Origin: a bacterium HR27
Lineage (GTDB): Bacteria; Chloroflexota; Chloroflexia; Thermomicrobiales; Thermomicrobiaceae
Assembly: GCA_002898975.1 (NCBI GenBank)
Contig: BEID01000138.1
Span: 1 to 5,261, forward strand
DNA: 5,261 bases
Direction of reading: 5' to 3'
The translations under genes and the position numbers were made by a program. Below, one piece after another: positions 1 through 4,641 of this stretch (positions within the stretch are counted from its first letter, which is position 1; each line of letters begins with the position of its first letter). Below the pieces are notes generated by a model. That model had not been told where the DNA came from. It searched no databases and saw only the letters and a list, made by a program, of their open reading frames with translations.

Positions 1-107
1 AGTCGTGCATAGGAACTTTCGCCACCAGCGATCGTACGGCTGATCCGCTCGAACAGCTGCCGACTACGGGCGAAGTACGCATCGCCCACCAAAAGATCGG
101 TACTCAT
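1..107 (-). CDS. Class-III PLP aminotransferase, glutamate-1-semialdehyde aminomutase-like (N-terminal fragment)
   Basis: Only the first 35 codons lie in the window; the gene continues beyond position 1. The start is ATG at 105-107. On the minus strand it is preceded by GGAGGG (113-118) five bases upstream, a strong ribosome binding site. The peptide begins MSTDLLVGDAYFARSRQLF and continues ERISRTIAGGESSYAR. The pattern S-x-x-L-F-E-R followed by a short helix and I-x-G-G-x-S-S matches the N-terminal 'LFERA..vIPGGVNSPVR' region of glutamate-1-semialdehyde 2,1-aminomutase and related class-III aminotransferases, where the GG-x-S segment helps form the substrate site. Those enzymes are cytosolic and PLP-dependent. 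The PLP lysine lies outside the window, so I cannot separate a true HemL (tetrapyrrole synthesis) from a paralogous aminotransferase. A promoter at 228-258 is the probable driver. Confidence 0.6.
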   Translation of the reverse strand, partial: MSTDLLVGDAYFARSRQLFERISRTIAGGESSYAR

Positions 108-227
108 ACAGTCCCTCCAGTGTCACACCGATGGCTGCGCAGTGACGGGGGCAGCCACGCCCGGGCGTATCCGACCTGACGGTGGGTGGGACGGTGGGGC
201 ACCGTCACGAGTGGACCGCACGACTGG
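108..227 (-). other. Structured leader region of the aminotransferase gene
   Basis: This non-coding stretch between the promoter and the start codon holds several inverted repeats. GACGGTG/CACCGTC with a 3-nt loop lies at 190-206. The perfect 12-bp palindrome ACGCCCGGGCGT lies at 157-168. GGCTGC/GCAGCC lies at 133-138 and 151-156, and GTCAC/GTGAC at 122-126 and 142-146. A direct repeat GACGGTGGG occurs at 178-186 and 190-198. I could not match it to a known riboswitch or T-box. In sequence this GC-rich some pairing is expected by chance. Confidence 0.3.
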
Positions 228-258
228 AGTCTAAGCGAGCCCCCCGGGGGCCTGTCAA
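228..258 (-). promoter_or_regulatory. Putative promoter with 19-bp spacer for the aminotransferase gene
   Basis: On the minus strand there is a perfect -35 TTGACA (253-258) and a -10 TAGACT (228-233, 4 of 6 to consensus), separated by 19 bp instead of the usual 17. The spacer contains CCCCCGGGGG (241-250), a perfect dyad that extends imperfectly to 238-253. Long-spacer promoters with a dyad between the elements are typical of MerR-family activation. The dyad could equally be a repressor site. Predicted transcription start is near 221, leaving a leader of roughly 110 nt before the ATG at 107. No regulator gene is visible next to it. Confidence 0.4.
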
Positions 259-292
259 GGGGGCCGATTACAGTTTTCTCGGATCTCGATCG

Positions 293-305
293 CGCCGATC
301 CGGCG
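293..305 (-). other. Short hairpin just after the EAL gene stop
   Basis: CGCCG-GAT-CGGCG (minus strand) forms a 5-bp stem with a 3-nt loop, beginning 4 nt after the TAA stop of the EAL frame. No T-run follows on the minus strand, so it is not a canonical intrinsic terminator. It may only protect the 3' end of the message or be incidental. Confidence 0.25.
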
Positions 306-308
306 ACT

Positions 309-1007
309 TTATGACGGAACCGTTGTCTCGGAAAGGATCCGTGGGTATCCAAAGAGATAGCCTTGTAAATAGTCCACGCCTACCTCGGCCGCAGCTGCCG
401 CATCCTCGGGCGTTTCGATCCCTTCCGCGATCACCTGTGCGCCGATCGTCCGGCACAGCTCGACGATTTTCGTCACAACTGCCCGTTTGATCGGTTCCGC
501 GCTGAGGCCGTGCGTCAGGTGGCGATCGATCTTGACGAAGTCTGGGCGCAATGCACTGAACCATGCCAAGCTCGAATAGCCGGAACCGACATCGTCGAGC
601 GCGACCCGAAACCCGCGCTCACGATACGCAGCTAGCACGTCATGCACGTGCTTGAGGTTCGGCAGCGACTCGCTCTCGATCACTTCGAACACCACACGGC
701 GAGGATCGATGCCGTATCGTCTGGCTGCGTTCCAGGTCGACTGGAGACATGTCTTGGGATCGTAGACCGCCGTCGGTGTGAAGTTCACGAAAACCAATCC
801 CTCGAGCTTGTGCGTGGCGAACTCTTCGAGAGCTGTGATCCGTGCCTGGACATCCAGTTGGACGAGTTTGTCGAGGACTTTGGCTGCGGAGAGGAGTTGT
901 GCAGCGGTCACGATCGTTCCGTCCGAGCGACGTGCCCGGAGCAGTGCCTCGTGCCCAACGATGTTCCGCTGGACAGCCGAGACGATGGGTTGGAACGCGC
1001 AGGTCAA
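309..1007 (-). CDS. EAL-domain cyclic-di-GMP phosphodiesterase (catalytic part, downstream of an in-frame TGA)
   Basis: This 232-residue frame (TTG start at 1005-1007, TAA at 309-311) is a nearly complete EAL domain, the family that hydrolyses cyclic-di-GMP to linear pGpG. Numbering from the TTG, the catalytic signatures are all present: E20-A21-L22 in 'HEALLR', N75 in 'VNFTP', E108 in 'VFEVIE', D138-D139 in 'ALDDVGSGYSSL', K159 and D161 in 'FVKID', E195 in 'AEGIET', and Q215 in 'LQGYLFG'. The metal and substrate residues therefore look intact. The TTG has no good Shine-Dalgarno. The nine codons between the upstream TGA and this TTG read FTDVLTNGS, which looks like the helix normally preceding the 'FQPIV' strand. 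I infer that this is the C-terminal two-thirds of one longer protein starting at 1394. If translated separately, it would need re-initiation or UGA readthrough. Confidence 0.85.
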   Translation of the reverse strand: MTCAFQPIVSAVQRNIVGHEALLRARRSDGTIVTAAQLLSAAKVLDKLVQLDVQARITALEEFATHKLEGLVFVNFTPTAVYDPKTCLQSTWNAARRYGIDPRRVVFEVIESESLPNLKHVHDVLAAYRERGFRVALDDVGSGYSSLAWFSALRPDFVKIDRHLTHGLSAEPIKRAVVTKIVELCRTIGAQVIAEGIETPEDAAAAAEVGVDYLQGYLFGYPRILSETTVPS

Positions 1008-1034
1008 CGAACCGTTCGTCAGGACGTCGGTGAA

Positions 1035-1037
1035 TCA
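1035..1037 (-). other. In-frame TGA splitting the EAL protein
   Basis: The TGA is codon 120 of a 361-codon frame (1394 down to 312) that is otherwise open before the TAA. Flanking residues are 'TQSA' and 'FTDVL'. Possible explanations are a nonsense mutation (TGG to TGA), a sequencing error, UGA readthrough, or a genuine gene split with TTG re-initiation 28 nt downstream. The position is not a recognisable redox site, so selenocysteine is unlikely. Confidence 0.6.
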
Positions 1038-1394
1038 GGCACTCTGGGTCGCCGCGATGAGCTTGCGCAGGCTCCGGATCGCTGGTATTTCGCGAGGAGT
1101 CGGGCTGGTATCTGTGCCGACGAGCGCGAGAGTGCTATCGAGTTCTTCTTCAGTGAGGTGCTGGCTCGTCAGCCCGAGGAAGCGGTCGAGCGCATCATGT
1201 TCCGGCACCCGCACGCTGAGCCAGGTGCGATCGCTGCCCCACTCGACGTGCAGTGCCAGCTCCTCTGCGACACTGGCGAGCTTGCCAGCAGTGTGGACGA
1301 TCGGCGGCCACAAGAGAACGCGATCACCAGCAAGACCAGCGGCTGGTTCGGTGATCGGCTGCTGGCAGGGGCAGACGTGCTGTGGGTGACCCAT
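1035..1394 (-). CDS. N-terminal part of the EAL-domain protein, ending at an in-frame TGA
   Basis: This 119-residue frame starts at ATG 1392-1394. GGAGGG lies eight bases upstream on the minus strand, which is why I prefer it over extended starts as far back as 1595. It ends at TGA 1035-1037, in the same frame as the EAL domain. The sequence begins MGHPQHVCPCQQPITEP, with a Cys-x-Cys next to a His that might bind metal. It continues into a mixed alpha/beta segment (about residues 25-85) and ends in a helix, 'IRSLRKLIAATQSA'. I do not recognise a named domain. From memory, EAL proteins of Deinococcus-Thermus and related thermophiles have a comparable short Cys-containing N-terminal module running straight into the EAL domain, often with Trp where the TGA stands here. 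A single TGG-to-TGA change would then explain the split. No signal peptide or membrane segment is visible, so it is probably cytosolic. Confidence 0.6.
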   Translation of the reverse strand: MGHPQHVCPCQQPITEPAAGLAGDRVLLWPPIVHTAGKLASVAEELALHVEWGSDRTWLSVRVPEHDALDRFLGLTSQHLTEEELDSTLALVGTDTSPTPREIPAIRSLRKLIAATQSA

Positions 1395-1492
1395 TCGACT
1401 CTCCCTCCGTGGTTGCACCGTGCCGTGCATGTCATCAATCGAATATCGGCTGCGGTGGTTGTGGACATGAGTCGACACGGCCGCGATGACTG

Positions 1493-1504
1493 ACCGTGCA
1501 CGGT
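1493..1504. repeat. 12-bp perfect palindrome in the divergent intergenic region
   Basis: ACCGTGCACGGT reads the same on both strands. A related inverted repeat TGCAC-N6-GTGCA (1414-1429), sharing the ACCGTGC core, lies just upstream of the EAL-frame ribosome binding site. Together they could be operator half-sites for the minus-strand gene. I found no convincing -35/-10 pair for that gene in this 296-bp gap (1395-1690). Confidence 0.25.
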
Positions 1505-1622
1505 GCGATAGCTCGTGCGACCGGTGCAGCGCATCAGCGAGTCGCTGCGACCGCGGGCTCTCATATCGTGGGGAAACCGAAGGTACAGTAGACAACGCGT
1601 GCTCGCAGGGTTCCCGTGTTCG

Positions 1623-1652
1623 TTGGGCAGCAGTGGTGCCGGTCGCTAGGAT
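1623..1652 (+). promoter_or_regulatory. Possible promoter for the thioredoxin/NHL gene
   Basis: TTGGGC (1623-1628) and TAGGAT (1647-1652, 4 of 6 to TATAAT) are 18 bp apart, upstream of the GTG at 1691. The -35 match is weak. A direct repeat GTGCCGGT (1636-1643 and 1658-1665, 22 bp apart) flanks the -10. Transcription would start near 1659. Confidence 0.3.
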
Positions 1653-1660
1653 TACCAGTG

Positions 1661-1677
1661 CCGGTGTGACTCACCGG
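1661..1677 (+). promoter_or_regulatory. Inverted repeat immediately upstream of the Shine-Dalgarno of the thioredoxin/NHL gene
   Basis: CCGGTG-TGACT-CACCGG is a perfect 6-bp inverted repeat with a 5-nt loop. It ends just before the ribosome binding site AAGGGAGG (1678-1685). It may be an operator at the start of the transcript or a 5' mRNA hairpin. The TGA at 1667-1669 in the loop is in frame with the downstream gene, which excludes a more upstream start codon. Confidence 0.35.
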
Positions 1678-1690
1678 AAGGGAGGCTTTC

Positions 1691-3193
1691 GTGCAGCGCT
1701 GGGACGATCCCTATGGACCGATCCGGGCACCCGATTTCCCACCTGGACTCGTCTGGTTCAACGTGCAGCGACCGCTCCGGCTCGCTGACCTCGCCGGTCG
1801 GCTCGCGATCCTCGACTTCTGGACCTACTGCTGAATCAACTGCCTGCATGTCGTGCCCGCGTTGCGGGCGGTCGAGGAGCGGTATCCGACTCAGGTGGTG
1901 GTCATCGGGGTGCACTCGCCCAAGTTTCCCAACGAGCGCGAGCCGGCGAACGTGCGCCAGGCTGTCCTCCGGGAAGGGATCACGCATCCGGTCGTGCACG
2001 ATCCGGAGTTGCTGCTGTGGCGCACCTACGCCGTCCGGGCCTGGCCGACGCTGGTCTTCGTCGGGCCGGACGGGCGGATCCTCGGCGTGCATGAGGGGGA
2101 GATTCCTCCGGAAAGCCTTGTCCGCGCTGTCGAGCGGTTTCTCGAGCGCACCGGGGTCACCACGACCGTGGTGCCCGAGTGGCTCGCGCCGGAGCGCCGT
2201 CCCGCTGCTCCGCTGGCGTTCCCCGGAAAACTGGCTGCCGATCCGGCGCAGGACCTCCTCGTCGTCAGCGATACCGGTCACCATCGGCTGGTACTCGCGC
2301 GACCCGACGGGGCGGTGATCGCGGTGATCGGTGACGGGACGCCTGGCCTCCGGGACGGTCGCTTCGCGGAGGCGCGCTTCTGCGAACCGCAAGGGGTCGT
2401 CGTAGCGGGTGATGCCGTCTATGTCGCCGACCGCGGGAATCACGCGATCCGGCGCATCGATTTCCGGCGCGAGACGGTCGAGACGATCGCTGGAACCGGA
2501 CGGCTCGGCCACAGCTACCCGCAGGCAGGGCCGGCACGTCAGCTCGATCTCCGCTCGCCCTGGGCACTCTGGTATCGCGAAGGGCTGCTCTTCGTCGCCA
2601 TGGCCGGGAGCCATCAGATCTGGGTGCTCGACCTCGCCAGCGGTCTCCTGCAACCGTACGCTGGCTCGGGCATGGAGGGTATCCAGGGAGGGCCGCTGGA
2701 GCGGGCCTGGTTCGCCCAGCCCTCCGGGCTGACGAGTGACGGACGCGTGCTGTACGTGGCCTGTCCGGAGGCGAGTGCGGTGCGCACGGTCGACCTACCC
2801 GGTGCGCCGAATCCCAAAGTCGGGCGGCTGGTCGGAACAGGACTCTTCGATTTCGGTGATCGCGACGGGACTGGCGACGAGGTGCGCCTGCAGCATCCGC
2901 TCGATGTCGCCTGGACGGGAAGCGAGTTGCTCGTGGCCGATACCTACAATCACAAGGTCAAGCGGCTCGATCCGATGACACGGGAGTGCCGCGCCTGGCT
3001 GGGTTACGGTCAGCCGGGCCACGAAGACGGGCCGGCCGATCGCGCCCGCTTTTGGGAACCCGGCGGGCTCGCTGTCACCGCCGATACGATCTTTGTGGCT
3101 GATACGAACAACCACGCGGTGCGGGTCGTCGATCGAACGAGTGGGACGGTCTCCACACTCGAATTGTGGGGACTGGCTCCGCCAGCGCCTTGA
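1691..3193 (+). CDS. Thioredoxin-like NHL-repeat protein, probable selenoprotein (UxxC active site, Sec48 encoded by TGA)
   Basis: The 500-residue frame starts at GTG 1691, five bases after AAGGGAGG, and ends at TGA 3191-3193. Residues about 10-150 form a TlpA/thioredoxin-like domain. It has the strand 'LAILDFWTYC', then the active site at 48-51 reading (TGA)-I-N-C, the segment 'VVVIGVHSPKF', and a cis-Pro at W118-P119-T120 before 'LVFVGPDGRI'. Residues about 165-495 form a six-bladed NHL propeller with repeated 'VADxxNHxxRxxD' cores, for example near 245, 415 and 470. This is the architecture of human NHLRC2 and its bacterial relatives, whose active site is C-C-I-N-C. Here the nucleophilic Cys codon is TGA while Cys47 and Cys51 remain. 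I infer selenocysteine insertion, supported by the stem-loop at 1855-1869. The role is probably thiol-disulfide or peroxide chemistry; the substrate is unknown. There is no clear signal peptide. The alternative is a nonsense mutation in a pseudogene, but 452 intact codons follow. An annotation starting near 1853 would lack both a ribosome binding site and the active site. Confidence 0.85.
1832..1834 (+). other. TGA codon probably decoded as selenocysteine (Sec48)
   Basis: It is in frame with GTG 1691 and lies between TGC (Cys47) and ATC-AAC-TGC (Ile49, Asn50, Cys51). It occupies the first position of the thioredoxin-fold CxxC, the classic position for Sec-for-Cys replacement. CsoR, the CapA-like protein and this gene itself terminate at TGA, so UGA is also a normal stop here and decoding would need a local signal. 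Confidence 0.8.
1835..1880 (+). promoter_or_regulatory. Candidate bacterial SECIS element
   Basis: Directly downstream of the TGA, GCCCGC (1855-1860) and GCGGGC (1864-1869) form a perfect 6-bp stem closing a GUU loop (1861-1863). The first loop base, G1861, is preceded by 26 nt after the TGA. The known bacterial consensus places a stem-loop about 16-37 nt after UGA, with a G among the first two loop bases, and a G-U in the loop is bound by SelB in E. coli fdhF. The stem can be extended by U1854-G1870 and further bulged pairs. GC-rich sequence forms hairpins easily, so the structure supports the call but does not prove it. Confidence 0.6.
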
Positions 3194-3207
3194 TCGAGTC
3201 GTGTGCC

Positions 3208-4188
3208 ATGTCCAGCAGTCGCTCCCGTATCGCCTTCATCGGTGACGTCATGCTGGGGCGGCTCGTCAATCGTGTCCTCCAGACAGCGCCCCCAGCCTCT
3301 GTCTGGGGTGACATCCTCCCAGTCCTGATGGGCGCCGATGCGCGCATCGCCAACTTGGAGTGTGTGCTCTCCGATCGGGGCGAGCCGTGGCCCGGGAAGC
3401 GTTTCGTCTTTCGGAGCGACCGCAAGAACGTCGCGGTGCTGGAGGCTGCCCGCATCACGGCTGTCTCGCTCGCCAACAACCACGTGCTCGACTTCGGCGA
3501 TGCTGCCCTGCGTGACATGCTCGAAACGCTCGCTGCGGCCGGGATCGCCTACGCCGGCGCTGGGCGGAATCTCGAGGAGGCACGTCGGCCAGTCACGCTC
3601 GCTGTCGCCGGATTGCACTGTGCGTTCGTCGCTGTCACCGATAACGAGCCGGAGTGGGAAGCTGGCCCGAGTGAGTCCGGTATCTGTTACGCTCCGTGTG
3701 ACCTCGCCGATGCGCGGTTTCGTGCTCTGCTGGAGATCGTGGCCGATGCTGCAGCGACGCATGACCTCGTCATCGTCTCGTACCACTGGGGGCCGAACTG
3801 GGGTGAACGACCGTTACCGGAGCACGTCCGTGCTGGGCGAGCGCTTCTGGACGCTGGCGCGCGGATCGTCTACGGGCACAGCGCCCACGTGACGCGTGGC
3901 ATCGAGTTCTACCAGGGCGGAGCCATTCTCTACAGTTGCGGCGACTTCGTCGATGACTATGCGGTCGACGAAGTGGAGCGCAACGACGAGTCGTTTGTGT
4001 TCATCGCCGTGCTCGACGGCAGGACGCTCGTGGAGTTCGTGCTGGTTCCCACGGTGATCGCCGACTTCCAGGCTCGCCGCTCCGATCCGCTCCGGGCAGC
4101 TCGCCAGTGCGAGCGGATGCGGCGACTCTGCGCCGAACTCGGCACCCGTTCCGCTTTCGTTCCCGAAGGGCTGCGTGTCTTCCCCTGA
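3208..4188 (+). CDS. CapA-family (poly-gamma-glutamate synthesis type) metallophosphatase-like protein
   Basis: The protein has 326 residues from ATG 3208 to TGA 4186-4188. It belongs to the CapA/PGA_cap family, a calcineurin-like phosphoesterase fold. Motifs in order, numbered from this ATG, are 'FIGDVMLG' (G12-D13), 'ANLEC' (N49-L50-E51), 'SLANNHVLDFG' (N90-N91-H92), 'VSYHWGPNWGE' (H193-W194-G195), 'GHSAHVTRGIEFY' (223 onward) and 'YSCGDFVDDY' (C244-G245-D246-F247). The 'CGDF.DDY' ending marks the variant subfamily rather than the classical 'SLGNF' CapA. Its real substrate is not established, although a hydrolase role is likely. No signal peptide or transmembrane anchor is visible, unlike Bacillus CapA. 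The start lies 14 bp after the previous stop and probably shares its transcript. No strong ribosome binding site precedes ATG 3208. Alternative in-frame starts are TTG 3190, which overlaps the preceding TGA as TTGA and suggests translational coupling, and GTG 3166. A non-coding gap of about 140 bp follows (4189-4329), holding the csoR promoter. Confidence 0.85.
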   Translation: MSSSRSRIAFIGDVMLGRLVNRVLQTAPPASVWGDILPVLMGADARIANLECVLSDRGEPWPGKRFVFRSDRKNVAVLEAARITAVSLANNHVLDFGDAALRDMLETLAAAGIAYAGAGRNLEEARRPVTLAVAGLHCAFVAVTDNEPEWEAGPSESGICYAPCDLADARFRALLEIVADAAATHDLVIVSYHWGPNWGERPLPEHVRAGRALLDAGARIVYGHSAHVTRGIEFYQGGAILYSCGDFVDDYAVDEVERNDESFVFIAVLDGRTLVEFVLVPTVIADFQARRSDPLRAARQCERMRRLCAELGTRSAFVPEGLRVFP

Positions 4189-4263
4189 GCACGGCTCTCG
4201 GTCGTCCATCGCGTGGCTTCTCGGAGTGCCGTCAGTCCAGGTAACGCGACGGTGCGTCCAGCC

Positions 4264-4292
4264 TTGCCGGGCGAAGCTCGGTGATGTATGCT
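4264..4292 (+). promoter_or_regulatory. Probable csoR-copA promoter
   Basis: TTGCCG (4264-4269) and TATGCT (4287-4292) are 17 bp apart, each matching consensus in 4 of 6 positions. This places transcription start near 4299, right at the operator. A second possible pair, TTGCCA (4293-4298) and TATATG (4315-4320) with a 16-bp spacer, would put the operator inside the spacer but leave almost no leader before ATG 4330. Either arrangement lets a bound CsoR block RNA polymerase. Confidence 0.45.
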
Positions 4293-4300
4293 TGCCATGC

Positions 4301-4317
4301 ATACCCGGGAGGGGTAT
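4301..4317. promoter_or_regulatory. CsoR operator
   Basis: ATACCC-GGGAG-GGGTAT is a perfect 6-bp inverted repeat with a 5-nt GC-rich spacer. It matches the known CsoR operator pattern (TACCC, short G/C spacer, GGGTA) found in front of csoR and copZA operons. It lies just upstream of the csoR start, so the gene is probably autoregulated: apo-CsoR represses, and Cu(I) binding releases the DNA. Confidence 0.75.
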
Positions 4318-4329
4318 ATGGAGGGCGCG

Positions 4330-4641
4330 ATGGACGAGCGAATGGACGAGGCTGGCTGCGAGCGGCGGGTCGATTCCTATCGGGCCGATAAAGCGCGTAT
4401 CCTCGCGCGCCTGCGCCGGATGGAAGGACAGGTGCGCGGGATCATCCGGATGGTCGAGGAGGACCGTTACTGCGTCGATATCCTGATTCAGCTCTCCTCG
4501 GTCATCGCCGCCGCGCGCAGCGTGGGGCTCGTGCTGCTGGAAGACCACATCCGTGGCTGTGTCCTCAACGCGGAGGACAAGGAAGCGGCCATCCAGGAGC
4601 TGACCGAGGCGATCGAGCGCTTCACGCGGAGCGTTGGGTGA
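4330..4641 (+). CDS. csoR: CsoR-family Cu(I)-sensing repressor
   Basis: The 103-residue all-helical protein is of the CsoR/RcnR (DUF156) family, which represses metal-efflux genes and releases DNA on metal binding. Numbered from ATG 4330, the Cu(I) ligands are C48 ('RYCVDIL'), H73 and C77 ('EDHIRGCVL'). The spacings of 25 and 4 are the same as in M. tuberculosis CsoR C36/H61/C65. The second-shell residues also align: Y47 with Tyr35, and E93 with Glu81. This points to copper rather than nickel or formaldehyde sensing. The typical '[12 protein letters not shown]' signature is in helix 1. I chose ATG 4330 because GGAGG (4320-4324) precedes it by five bases. ATG 4318 and ATG 4288 are in frame, but 4288 would run the gene through its own operator. 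The stop overlaps or abuts the next gene, so the two are one operon. Confidence 0.92.
   Translation: MDERMDEAGCERRVDSYRADKARILARLRRMEGQVRGIIRMVEEDRYCVDILIQLSSVIAAARSVGLVLLEDHIRGCVLNAEDKEAAIQELTEAIERFTRSVG

Noticed and set aside
238..253. The GC dyad as a Rho-independent terminator of the EAL gene
   Set aside because: No T-run follows it on the minus strand, and it lies exactly between a perfect TTGACA and a -10-like hexamer, so a promoter role fits better.
642..1493. Long plus-strand open frames opposite the EAL gene (642-1493 and 778-1389)
   Set aside because: Their translations show no recognisable domain, and they lie antisense to clear EAL motifs; GC-rich codon bias produces such frames.
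1035..1595. Start of the EAL N-terminal frame at 1595 instead of 1394
   Set aside because: The extra 67 residues are Arg/His/Ser-rich without domain character and span palindromic intergenic sequence. ATG 1394 has a clear GGAGGG site.
1652..2653. Long minus-strand open frame opposite the thioredoxin/NHL gene
   Set aside because: Its translation is low-complexity, rich in Arg, Asp and Pro, without family motifs. The plus strand encodes an unmistakable NHL propeller.
1853..3193. Thioredoxin/NHL gene starting at GTG 1853
   Set aside because: It lacks a Shine-Dalgarno and removes the active-site motif and first thioredoxin strand, which are encoded in frame upstream with a strong ribosome binding site at 1678-1685.
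4189..4263. Intrinsic terminator after the CapA-like gene
   Set aside because: No stem followed by a T-run is present between the stop codon and the csoR promoter.
1035..4641. Genome-wide reassignment of UGA to an amino acid
   Set aside because: TGA is the natural end of the thioredoxin/NHL, CapA-like and csoR genes at family-typical lengths, so UGA works as a stop here.
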